Source of the DNA: Archaeoglobales archaeon
GTDB lineage: Archaea > Halobacteriota > Archaeoglobi > Archaeoglobales > Archaeoglobaceae
Length of the DNA stretch: 11,560 nucleotides
NCBI GenBank assembly: GCA_003663055.1
Contig: QMZF01000007.1
Span: 1 to 11,560 of the forward strand
Direction of reading: 5' to 3'
The position numbers were made by a program, and so were the translations under genes. Position 1 is the stretch's first letter, and each line of letters starts with the position of its first letter. This document shows, one piece after another, positions 1 to 5,563 of this stretch. The notes below the pieces were generated by a model. It worked only from the letters and a program-made list of their open reading frames with translations. It ran no database searches and was not told the DNA's origin.

Positions 1-9
1 CGCACGGCA

Positions 10-468
10 TTAAAGGTACATTGCCTCAATATCGCTCTTTCTGTCGAATTCATGATGTAGATTCCATATAACGTAAAGTTTGCACTTGAATATCTCACGT
101 AACGCTTCGAATAGCTTCGGCTTCGTTAGTTCCTCCAAGTAGATTGGGACTGAGAAGTCGATTCTTTGCACGTTTTCAGCATCCGGCACCATTCTGAACT
201 CGGCTTTCCTGAAAAGCAAGTCCATCTTCCACTTATGAATCAGATTCCTCTTCTTATCAGCAGGCAGGGAATGAAGGGCTCTGTAATGCTTTTCCGCAAA
301 AACCAAACCGCTTATCACAAGCACCAATCCCTTTCCCTTCGGCTTGATTATGTCGGTGATTTGCTTGGAATCTGGAGGAAACTCAACAACGTAGTGCCAT
401 TCTGCGGCATCATCGGGAACCTCCTCCTTATAAATTCCCTCTTCAACTAGCCAACTTTTTACGTTCAT
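10..468 (-). CDS. DUF2299-like conserved archaeal protein
   Basis: This is a 152-residue soluble protein with no signal peptide or membrane segment. It reads as a mixed alpha/beta domain: an N-terminal helix (residues 1-12), a strand with WHYVVEFPP (24-32), a hydrophobic strand LVLVISGLVF (48-57), and a charged helical middle with ALHSLPADKKR. The C-terminal half carries a strand (IDFSVPIYL) and a helix with KPKLFEALREIF. From memory this resembles archaeal DUF2299, a family of about 140 residues without an assigned function; I could not check this by search. The ATG at 468 is chosen because a TATA-like element lies about 24 bases upstream, which suggests a leaderless transcript. It diverges from the EF-like gene at 543. 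I assign no function. Confidence 0.8.
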   Translation of the reverse strand: MNVKSWLVEEGIYKEEVPDDAAEWHYVVEFPPDSKQITDIIKPKGKGLVLVISGLVFAEKHYRALHSLPADKKRNLIHKWKMDLLFRKAEFRMVPDAENVQRIDFSVPIYLEELTKPKLFEALREIFKCKLYVIWNLHHEFDRKSDIEAMYL

Positions 469-485
469 GGCACAAAATCTGACGT

Positions 486-499
486 AGCAAATAAAAGCT
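486..499 (-). promoter_or_regulatory. TATA element for the DUF2299-like gene
   Basis: On the minus strand the AT-rich core reads CTTTTATTTG, centred near 492. That is about 24 bases upstream of the ATG at 468, the spacing expected for an archaeal TATA box driving a leaderless mRNA. No Shine-Dalgarno sequence precedes that ATG, which fits. Confidence 0.4.
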
Positions 500-542
500 T
501 TGGGGGCGAAAAGCTAAAGGAGTTTGAAGTATAACTGCTCCT

Positions 543-785
543 ATGGAAGAAGTTGGGAGGGTTACACACTACTTCAGTAAAATAGGTGTTGCTGCGGTTG
601 TTCTTACAGCTCCACTTCGACTTGGAGACAGGATAAGGATAAAAGGGAAGACTACAGACTTCGAGCAGGTCGTGGAATCGATGGAAATAAACCACACGCC
701 TGTTGAGCATGCCGTTGCTGGAGACCTCGTTGGGATAAAGGTTAAAGAGAAAGTGAGACCAAAGGACATCGTTTATCGCCTGTAG
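543..785 (+). CDS. Stand-alone EF-Tu/EF-1A domain-2-like protein
   Basis: This 80-residue protein is essentially one beta-barrel of the translation-factor domain-2 type. It opens with VGRVTHYFSKIGVAAV and contains APLRLGDRIRIKG, VESMEINHTPVEHAVAGD and VGIKVKEKVRPKDIV. These correspond to the EF-1A/EF-Tu domain-2 pattern of a 'pure' barrel with a VxSMEI...V..A..GD.VG signature. There is no GTPase domain, so it cannot act as a classical elongation factor. Such solo proteins are annotated in archaea as 'translation elongation factor-like', with no established role; the same fold also occurs as a C-terminal domain of U32 peptidases. The ATG at 543 is the only possible upstream start, because an in-frame stop lies at 525-527. 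An AAAGGAG at 516-522 is too distant to be a good ribosome binding site. The 3' end overlaps the convergent methyltransferase gene by 13 bases. Confidence 0.85.
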   Translation: MEEVGRVTHYFSKIGVAAVVLTAPLRLGDRIRIKGKTTDFEQVVESMEINHTPVEHAVAGDLVGIKVKEKVRPKDIVYRL

Positions 786-1306
786 AGTTTCAAAGCGTAG
801 AGTTCCTCAAAAAAGAGCTTTCTTTGGCCAACAATCTCGTAAGCGTAACCCCTCCGCTCTATCTCACCAAAGATGCCCTTGTTTACGGACGACACTACTA
901 ATATTATCCTGCCATTGTCCGCGAGTACTTCCTTTACTTCATCAAGAAACCTAACTATTACTTCCATGCCGCGCTTTCCACCATTAATTGCCTTTTCCAG
1001 CCAATTTCCTCTCCTCTCCTTTTCACTCAGTTCAAGATACGGAGGATTGAACAGAATCAGCGTAAACTTCTTCCTTATTCCCTTGCAGATATCCGTTCTT
1101 ATCACCTCTATTCCCTTGCTTTTTGATTCCCTAACGGCGTAAGGCGAGATGTCCGTAGCGATGAGATGCTTGCAAAGGTCTTTGATCCTTTCCGAAACAA
1201 AACCGCTTCCAACGCCAATCTCAAGAACTTCATCGTCTGGGCTTATCTCCCTCATTGCAGCTTCAAGCAACAATTCAGAGTCCTCGGAAGGAGGATATAC
1301 GTTCAT
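773..1306 (-). CDS. HemK2/Mtq2-type release-factor glutamine methyltransferase
   Basis: This class I SAM-dependent methyltransferase has 177 residues. The N-terminal VYPPSEDSELLLEA (3-16) matches the V.P.EDS/T.LLL signature of the HemK2/Mtq2/N6AMT1 branch. SAM-binding motif I is VLEIGVGSGFVS (27-38), the acidic residue after beta-2 is in ATDISP (50-55), and the catalytic NPPY is at 87-90, typical of enzymes that methylate amide nitrogens. By family, the likely substrate is the GGQ glutamine of archaeal release factor aRF1, usually with Trm112 as partner; no Trm112 gene is visible here. The short length, lacking the N-terminal helical domain of bacterial PrmC, supports the HemK2 branch. It starts 3 bases after the mptD stop, so it is the last gene of the archaeosortase operon. 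In many euryarchaea a hemK-type gene instead follows rsmA. Confidence 0.85.
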   Translation of the reverse strand: MNVYPPSEDSELLLEAAMREISPDDEVLEIGVGSGFVSERIKDLCKHLIATDISPYAVRESKSKGIEVIRTDICKGIRKKFTLILFNPPYLELSEKERRGNWLEKAINGGKRGMEVIVRFLDEVKEVLADNGRIILVVSSVNKGIFGEIERRGYAYEIVGQRKLFFEELYALKLYRR

Positions 1307-1309
1307 AAA

Positions 1310-1633
1310 CTATATTAACTTCATCATAGGATATTTGGCTTCCTCGCTCCATTCAAGTATGGCGGTGGCTTTTTTACCTTTAACATCCACGCAAACTCTT
1401 GCGTAGAGCATTTCTGGAGTTAAAGAGGTATAGCCAAAGGATGAAATTGCCCTTTTTAGCCTCCCTCTATCTATTCTAACTTCTACCTCTATAACATAGG
1501 GCTGAAGCTTTACGCAGCTCTCCATAGCCTTTTCGAGCAGTTCTGCGTTTGCTTCGCTCACGGGAACACCAATGAATTGATGAAAGAGGGCTGCAAGCTT
1601 TATTCCTGCCTCAAACTCAGCTTCTCCACCCAT
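1310..1633 (-). CDS. mptD: Archaeal 7,8-dihydroneopterin aldolase MptD
   Basis: This 107-residue protein resembles the archaeal MptD family (Methanocaldococcus MJ1585 type). That enzyme cleaves 7,8-dihydroneopterin to 6-hydroxymethyl-dihydropterin and glycolaldehyde on the way to tetrahydromethanopterin, the C1 carrier of Archaeoglobales and methanogens. Recognisable segments are FEAGIKLAALFHQFIGVPV (from residue 7), SCVKLQPYVIEVEV, YTSLTPEMLYARV and the terminal KYPMM. Family proteins are about 110-120 residues, so this is close to full length. The frame is open further upstream to a possible start at 1744, but that part lies inside pssA and does not resemble the family. The ATG at 1633 is preceded by a strong GGAGGAAGG ribosome binding site and is chosen. 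It overlaps the pssA end by 17 bases, so translation is probably coupled. It is unrelated in sequence to bacterial FolB. Confidence 0.85.
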   Translation of the reverse strand: MGGEAEFEAGIKLAALFHQFIGVPVSEANAELLEKAMESCVKLQPYVIEVEVRIDRGRLKRAISSFGYTSLTPEMLYARVCVDVKGKKATAILEWSEEAKYPMMKLI

Positions 1634-2216
1634 ATTCCTTCCTCCAGAGAGGGCTAAAGATATAGAGCATAACGGCCAGAAACACAGCGTAGGCCGCATC
1701 TGGTATAAAGAAGGACGCTGCAATTGCTGCTGCTCCAACGGCAAGCAGCCTGTAGTCTCTCACCCTCGTATACCTTATATCGCTAATCATAAGAACGGCA
1801 GATATTAATGCAAGGGCGCAGATCAGCTTGCTTTCAAATCCAAGCAGGATTGCTGGTGAAACTAGCAAGGCAGAAGCTGTTACTGGCAGCCCGACGAAGT
1901 AGTCAAACTTTAAGACGTTAAATCTCGCAAGCCTTAGAGCTGATGCAACAGCATAAAAACAGGCTATCGCAGGGCTGTATGCAGCTATAAAGAATGCGGG
2001 AAGTATGCCGAAGGATACGAGGTCTGCGAGTGAGTCAAGTTCCTTGCCAAACTTTCCTCCGAATCTTGACTCAGCAACAATTCCGTCAACACCATCGAAA
2101 ATGGCTGCAAGGAAGACGAAGGAGAGATTGCCGGTGTAAAGCCCGAAAAATCCAGCAAGTAGATTGAACAGGCTGAAAATGTCCGCAAATTTTACTTCTC
2201 TGCATATGCTGAACAT
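1617..2216 (-). CDS. pssA: Archaetidylserine synthase (CDP-alcohol phosphatidyltransferase)
   Basis: This polytopic membrane protein has 199 residues and about six hydrophobic segments. It belongs to the CDP-alcohol phosphatidyltransferase family, which joins serine to a CDP-activated lipid; in archaea the lipid is CDP-archaeol and the product archaetidylserine. The signature runs D41xxD44G45xxA48 ... G57xxxD61xxxD65 and is followed by LVSFG, typical of serine-specific members, as is SALRLARFN (92-100). The usual Arg right after the Ala of the motif is Glu49 here, and the gap to the Gly is one residue short; Arg51 is nearby. The ATG at 2216 has a GGTGA ribosome binding site inside the asd gene, giving a 25-base overlap with asd. 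The neighbour Asd uses its product. A phosphatidylinositol-type synthase is less likely because of the DSLADLVSFG segment. Confidence 0.9.
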   Translation of the reverse strand: MFSICREVKFADIFSLFNLLAGFFGLYTGNLSFVFLAAIFDGVDGIVAESRFGGKFGKELDSLADLVSFGILPAFFIAAYSPAIACFYAVASALRLARFNVLKFDYFVGLPVTASALLVSPAILLGFESKLICALALISAVLMISDIRYTRVRDYRLLAVGAAAIAASFFIPDAAYAVFLAVMLYIFSPLWRKEYGWRS

Positions 2217-2785
2217 GCTTTCACCGCTACGGTTTCGCCGGCCTTAACCTTTTCCCCCACCTTTTTTACGAAAACGTAACCTTCCGGAATTTCAAGGATA
2301 ACACGGGAACCAAACCTTATAATCCCAATTCTCTGCCCCTTCCTAACAACGTCACCACTCCCAACATAGCAAACTATTCGCCTCGCAAAAAAGCCGGCAA
2401 CCTGTACGACTTTAAAAATTCCATCCTCGTTTTCGATCAGAATTTCATTTCTTTCAGCCTTGGGACTTCTTATAAATGCTGGAGGAAACGAACCTTTCCT
2501 GTACTTCGTCCCAACAACGACGCCATCAACGGGAGAGCGATTTATATGGCAGTCTAAGGGGCCCATGAATATTTCCATCCTCCTTCCACGCATGTAGTCT
2601 ATTTTACCGTCCGCAGGCGATACAACGCCCTCCTGAATCTCTCTGGGAGGATCGCGGAAGAAGAAGAGTGTGAAAGCAAAAGCTAGAAACACAAGGATTG
2701 ATAAATGGGGGAAGAGGATAAAGAGTATAGATGCAATTGTCACTTCAATTAATGCGAGTCTTAAACCACTTCTCTCAATCATCAT
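2192..2785 (-). CDS. asd: Archaetidylserine decarboxylase proenzyme
   Basis: This 197-residue short-form (PSD-A type) phosphatidylserine decarboxylase turns archaetidylserine into archaetidylethanolamine. Two hydrophobic segments (about 8-25 and 28-43) anchor it. Then come FFRDPPR (42-48), the SPADGK segment with Asp59 (56-61), and PLDCHINRSPVDG with His80 (76-88). The self-cleavage site is RFGS (157-160), where Ser160 should become the pyruvoyl group of the alpha chain; the predicted alpha chain is only about 38 residues, normal for this class. Asp59, His80 and Ser160 would form the maturation triad. The start is one of two adjacent ATGs at 2785/2782, preceded by GGTGGG. The first ATG overlaps the archaeosortase stop by 4 bases (ATGA), so expression is coupled to it. 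Confidence 0.92.
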   Translation of the reverse strand: MMIERSGLRLALIEVTIASILFILFPHLSILVFLAFAFTLFFFRDPPREIQEGVVSPADGKIDYMRGRRMEIFMGPLDCHINRSPVDGVVVGTKYRKGSFPPAFIRSPKAERNEILIENEDGIFKVVQVAGFFARRIVCYVGSGDVVRKGQRIGIIRFGSRVILEIPEGYVFVKKVGEKVKAGETVAVKACSAYAEK

Positions 2786-3534
2786 CCCACCATAGAATCT
2801 TTTATAGAATCTTTTAAGGAAAATATAAGCTCTTCGAGTTCGGGCAGTATTCTAAACACGGCAAGGGATATGAGGATCAGGGCCAGCGTTGCAAGCACCT
2901 TTGAAATAACGTGATGGGCAATATAAAAGCTGTTCTCCCCAAACCAGCTGTAAGCATAGCTTGCCGTAACGAAGACGTTCCTAAGTATGTTTAAGGCGTA
3001 GATAACGGGAACTGAAACGAGAAAAGCCTTAAACTTCCTCTTCCATTCCGCATTTATCCCCATCGTAGCACCAAAGAATAAAGCCATGCTTTCTATGCCC
3101 GTGCAAGCTAGTATGATCTCCACTCGCTTGGAGTTTGCGTAAACGTTCACACCATCGCTTACCATGTTAAAACCAAAAAAGTTGCCTATAAGTGCTGTTT
3201 GAGATGCTACAACCTTTATAAGTATGTTCCCAAGGGCGGTGAGGGCAAAAATGAAGTACGAAATAGCGGCAATTGCTGAGAACGATGTAACTTCCACAAA
3301 AACCTCGCTGTTTTTTCTGAGAATCGAGAAAGCAAGTAAAGAGAAAAACAAAAATGCAAGAAGCATTATAGTAGCATTATAATAATCTACTATTGAAATG
3401 TAGTAGGGGGTTCTCAGCAACCATGAGACTGCAAAGCTTAACCAAGAAAGAAAGCCAATTGCTCTTGCTCTAAAAGAGACGTAAGCCAGCATTAAAGCAA
3501 TAGAAAAAACTACGAGGAGGTCAGGTAAATCCAT
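2782..3534 (-). CDS. artA: Archaeosortase (exosortase-family transpeptidase), probably ArtA type
   Basis: This 250-residue integral membrane protein has about seven or eight hydrophobic segments. The exosortase/archaeosortase active-site residues are present: Cys144 in LACTGIESM (142-150), Arg185 in LNILRNVFV (181-189), and His207/His208 in FYIAHHVISK (203-212). The family recognises a C-terminal tripartite signal (for ArtA, PGF-CTERM), removes it and allows attachment of an archaeal lipid to surface glycoproteins. The direct coupling to asd and pssA supports this, since in Haloferax volcanii PssA and PssD have been linked to processing of archaeosortase substrates. Subtype A is my judgement from motif and synteny; another subtype is possible. 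No PGF-CTERM substrate is encoded in the window. The ATG at 3534 has no ribosome binding site but lies about 25 bases from a TATA box, so it is probably leaderless and the first gene of the operon. Confidence 0.88.
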   Translation of the reverse strand: MDLPDLLVVFSIALMLAYVSFRARAIGFLSWLSFAVSWLLRTPYYISIVDYYNATIMLLAFLFFSLLAFSILRKNSEVFVEVTSFSAIAAISYFIFALTALGNILIKVVASQTALIGNFFGFNMVSDGVNVYANSKRVEIILACTGIESMALFFGATMGINAEWKRKFKAFLVSVPVIYALNILRNVFVTASYAYSWFGENSFYIAHHVISKVLATLALILISLAVFRILPELEELIFSLKDSIKDSMVG

Positions 3535-3555
3535 GTCAGCTACATATTAATGCTG

Positions 3556-3562
3556 TATATAA
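3556..3562 (-). promoter_or_regulatory. TATA box of the archaeosortase-asd-pssA-mptD-hemK2 operon
   Basis: The minus strand reads GTTATATACAGC, with the TTATATA core centred about 25 bases upstream of the archaeosortase ATG at 3534. That spacing places transcription start at or next to the ATG, fitting a leaderless mRNA. No other clear promoter is seen before the downstream four genes, which overlap or nearly touch. Confidence 0.5.
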
Positions 3563-3663
3563 CATTGCCGTATGCTTTTACAGCTTTACAGACTGGGCTT
3601 AGATTGGGTCAAATTGCTAATCATTTTGCATTACGTTTACTCATAGAATCTCACATCAAACAA

Positions 3664-3671
3664 GCTTAAAT
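3664..3671 (+). promoter_or_regulatory. TATA box of the PHP-Nudix-TFS unit
   Basis: The plus strand reads CAAGCTTAAATACAG. The CTTAAATA core is centred about 28 bases before the GTG at 3696, so the transcript is probably leaderless. Together with the minus-strand box at 3556-3562 it forms a divergent promoter region of about 160 bases; nothing else was recognised in that gap. Confidence 0.5.
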
Positions 3672-3695
3672 ACAGCTCCAACAAAAAGCCAGTTT

Positions 3696-4340
3696 GTGTA
3701 CGACTTCCATATCCACTCTCGCTATTCGGATGGGGAAGGGGGAATAGATGAGATCGTAAGAAAAGCGAAGGAAAGGAAGCTTAAGGCTATAGCTATAACA
3801 GACCATTCCATCGAACATCCAAGAGGATTGACAGAGGGAAAAGCAAAGAGGAGACAGGAGGAAATAGAGAGAGCAAAAGCAAAATACGATATAGAGATTC
3901 TCAGCGGCATCGAATGCGGAATTGGAAGCGATGGGGAGATAGTCATGCCTGACTTTAAGTTCGATATCGTCATAGCTTCGATACACGAATGCCTGCCAGC
4001 AGAGGAATACTACAGGAGAATAGAGCTATGTATAAAGAAGTACGACTTCGATGTCCTTGGACACTTCCATTCGAGTATATTTGAAAGCTATGAAAGGATT
4101 CCAGAGAAAGATGCGGAAATCCTCGACCTACTTGCAGAAAACGACATAGCACTAGAAATCAACACCGCTCATAAGGCTCCTCCGCTTGACTTGCTTAATG
4201 CAGAAAGAAAGTTGAAGTATTCAATCGGTAGCGATGCGCACTCGCTTTCACGCGTTGGCGACGTGAAATGGGGTTTGGAAGTTGCAAAAAACCTGAAGGG
4301 ATGGAGGTTCATATTTGAAGTGTATAACCCTTACCGTTGA
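3696..4340 (+). CDS. PHP-domain metal-dependent phosphoesterase
   Basis: This 214-residue single-domain PHP protein is soluble and close to the family minimum. The four PHP motifs are visible: HIHSRYSDGEGG with His5, His7 and Asp12; ITDHS with His37; the glutamate of SGIECG (Glu73) with SIHE (His97); and GHFH (His123/125) followed by IGSDAHS with Asp180 and His182. These ligands normally hold two or three metal ions and hydrolyse phosphate esters; the substrate cannot be told from sequence. RNase P subunit Rpp30 shares a TIM-barrel fold but lacks these metal ligands, and histidinol phosphatase is unlikely with no his genes nearby. The GTG start is chosen because HIHSR must begin within a few residues of the N-terminus and because of the TATA spacing. 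The gene overlaps the following Nudix gene by 26 bases. Confidence 0.85.
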   Translation: MYDFHIHSRYSDGEGGIDEIVRKAKERKLKAIAITDHSIEHPRGLTEGKAKRRQEEIERAKAKYDIEILSGIECGIGSDGEIVMPDFKFDIVIASIHECLPAEEYYRRIELCIKKYDFDVLGHFHSSIFESYERIPEKDAEILDLLAENDIALEINTAHKAPPLDLLNAERKLKYSIGSDAHSLSRVGDVKWGLEVAKNLKGWRFIFEVYNPYR

Positions 4341-4728
4341 CGCGATAATACCCTATGAGGGGAAAATCGTTCTGATAAAAAGGATGAACGAACCGTTTAA
4401 GGGGTACTATGCCCTCCCAGGAGGAATCGTCGAGTACGGGGAGAGTGTGGAAAAGGCCGTGTTGAGAGAAGTAGAGGAAGAAACGGGAATTAAAGGGAAG
4501 ATTTACAAGCTCGTCGGCGTTTATTCCGAGCCTAGCAGAGACCCTAGAGGTCATTTCGTCTCGGTTTGCTTCGTTGTACTGCCAGAAGGGGGAAAGCTTA
4601 AAGCGGGGAGCGATGCTAAAGAGGTGGCGTTGTTCCCCCTCAACTCCCTGCCAAAACTTGCATTCGACCATGAGAAGATGATAAAAGATGCGGAGGCGAT
4701 GTTGCGTGGAATTTTGCCCAAAATGTAA
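4315..4728 (+). CDS. Nudix hydrolase
   Basis: This 137-residue Nudix protein carries a complete Nudix box from Gly37 to Ile59: G-x5-E43-x7-R51-E52-V-x-E55-E56-x-G58-I59. Gly36-Gly37 follow ALP, as in many ADP-ribose pyrophosphatase-like members. Such enzymes hydrolyse nucleoside diphosphates linked to another group, often as housecleaning; ADP-ribose is a plausible but unproven substrate. The start is a TTG at 4315, preceded by GGAGG at 4303-4307 with a 7-base spacer, which is convincing, and gives KCITLTVDAIIPYEGK as the expected first strand. The gene begins inside the PHP gene (26-base overlap) and ends 23 bases inside the TFS gene, so the three are translated as one unit. Confidence 0.88.
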   Translation: MKCITLTVDAIIPYEGKIVLIKRMNEPFKGYYALPGGIVEYGESVEKAVLREVEEETGIKGKIYKLVGVYSEPSRDPRGHFVSVCFVVLPEGGKLKAGSDAKEVALFPLNSLPKLAFDHEKMIKDAEAMLRGILPKM

Positions 4729-5017
4729 GTCGATAATGATCTACCAAGGAAACAAAGCAGTATGCAGGAAGTGCGGTTACGAAAAGGTGTGTGAAGAGGA
4801 TGAAGACGTCGTAATAGTAGCAAAGAGGAACAGGGACGATGTGCCGGTGATTGAGGGAGAAGATATCAAAACATTGCCCACAACAAACGTAATCTGCCCG
4901 GCATGCGGTAACAGGGAAGCTTACTGGTGGTTAAGACAGCTTAGAGCAGCGGATGAAAGTGAGGTTCGCTTCTTCCGCTGCACAAAGTGTGGTAAAACCT
5001 GGCGTGAGTACGACTGA
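4706..5017 (+). CDS. tfs: Transcription factor S (archaeal TFIIS-like cleavage factor)
   Basis: This 103-residue protein with two zinc ribbons binds RNA polymerase and stimulates cleavage of the nascent RNA in backtracked complexes. The N-terminal ribbon uses Cys4, Cys7, Cys20 and Cys23 (FCPKC ... CRKC). The C-terminal TFIIS-type ribbon uses Cys64, Cys67, Cys92 and Cys95 (CPACGN ... CTKCGKTWREYD). The acidic tip pair Asp83-Glu84 (AADES), needed to activate cleavage, is present, which separates it from Rpb9-like or inactive paralogues. A GTG start at 4706 is chosen: it gives the family-typical VEFCPKC start and has GGAGG at 4692-4696. An in-frame ATG at 4688 would add MRRRCC and has no ribosome binding site. 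It overlaps the end of the Nudix gene by 23 bases. Confidence 0.93.
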   Translation: MEFCPKCKSIMIYQGNKAVCRKCGYEKVCEEDEDVVIVAKRNRDDVPVIEGEDIKTLPTTNVICPACGNREAYWWLRQLRAADESEVRFFRCTKCGKTWREYD

Positions 5018-5022
5018 GAAAA

Positions 5023-5031
5023 GATATATAT
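5023..5031 (+). promoter_or_regulatory. TATA box of rps15
   Basis: The plus strand reads GAAAAGATATATATGC right after the tfs stop, a purine-rich BRE-like stretch followed by a strong TATA core. The predicted start of transcription, about 25-27 bases on, falls near 5053, just before the GGTGAT ribosome binding site at 5054-5059. S15 therefore probably has its own promoter besides read-through. Confidence 0.5.
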
Positions 5032-5063
5032 GCATCTCAAAAAACTCCGAGAAGGTGATGCTC

Positions 5064-5522
5064 ATGGCAAGGATGCACGCAAGGAGAAGGGGGAGTTCAG
5101 GCTCAAAGAGAGTCTATAGAGATAGTCCTCCGGAATGGGTGGAACTTAAACCGGAAGAGGTTGAAAAGAAAGTCGTAGAACTCTTTAACGAGGGTTACGA
5201 GCCAAGCGTGATAGGGATGATCCTCCGTGACCGCTATGGGATTCCGTCGGTAAGGCAAGTAACAGGCAAGAGGTTGCAGCAAATTCTAAGGGAGAAGGGT
5301 GCGGAGATGCCGATTCCCGAAGACCTCAAGGCACTTATAAAGAAGGCTATAAGGCTGAGACAGCACGTTAGTGTTCACAAAAAAGACTATCACAACATAA
5401 GGGGTTTGCAGCTTATTGAAGCGAAGATTTGGAGACTTTCGAACTATTACAAGGAAAAAGGTGTTTTGCCATCAGACTGGAAGTACGATCCAGAGAAACT
5501 GAGAATTGCTCTTACTAAGTAA
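5064..5522 (+). CDS. rps15: 30S ribosomal protein S15 (uS15)
   Basis: This is small-subunit protein S15 in its archaeal/eukaryotic long form, 152 residues. It starts MARMHARRRGSSGSKR, a hallmark of archaeal S15, and has an N-terminal extension containing PPEWVELKPEEVE and GYEPSVIGMILRDRYGIPSVR. The core with H.KDYHN.RGL..IE.KI.RL..YYK follows and binds 16S rRNA helices. The frame is open upstream to 4953, but that part overlaps tfs and is not S15-like. The ATG at 5064 fits the family; it follows GGTGAT (5054-5059) by 4 bases. An in-frame ATG at 5058 would add only two residues. Confidence 0.96.
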   Translation: MARMHARRRGSSGSKRVYRDSPPEWVELKPEEVEKKVVELFNEGYEPSVIGMILRDRYGIPSVRQVTGKRLQQILREKGAEMPIPEDLKALIKKAIRLRQHVSVHKKDYHNIRGLQLIEAKIWRLSNYYKEKGVLPSDWKYDPEKLRIALTK

Positions 5523-5523
5523 T

Positions 5524-5562
5524 GAATTTTAATTTTCTAAATATAAAAATTATATTTTAAAA
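5524..5562. terminator. AT-rich bidirectional termination region
   Basis: The 41 bases between the convergent ends of rps15 and cdc6 are nearly all A/T. They hold T-tracts on both strands: TTTTAATTTTCT on plus, and TTTTTAAAATATAATTTTT on minus. Archaeal polymerase terminates at T-rich tracts without a strong hairpin, so this probably ends both transcripts. Confidence 0.5.
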
Positions 5563-5563
5563 A

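Noticed and set aside
1634..1744. N-terminal extension of mptD reading from a start at 1744
   Set aside because: It lies wholly inside pssA in another frame, is unlike the family, and a strong GGAGG site marks the ATG at 1633.
3666..3986. Open minus-strand frame of about 106 codons opposite the PHP gene
   Set aside because: It runs through the PHP promoter and metal-binding motifs; its Cys/Ser-rich product is typical of an antisense shadow.
3696..4340. RNase P subunit Rpp30 instead of a PHP phosphoesterase
   Set aside because: Rpp30 lacks the metal-binding His/Asp motifs, which are complete here.
4309..4671. Open minus-strand frame opposite the Nudix gene
   Set aside because: The plus strand has a complete Nudix box and a good start; the antisense product resembles nothing and is explained by codon bias.
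4688..4705. ATG at 4688 as the TFS start (MRRRCC extension)
   Set aside because: There is no ribosome binding site before it; the family starts right at xFCPKC, and GGAGG fits the GTG at 4706.
4953..5063. Upstream extension of rps15
   Set aside because: It overlaps the end of tfs in another frame and is not S15-like; MARMHARR at 5064 is the family start.
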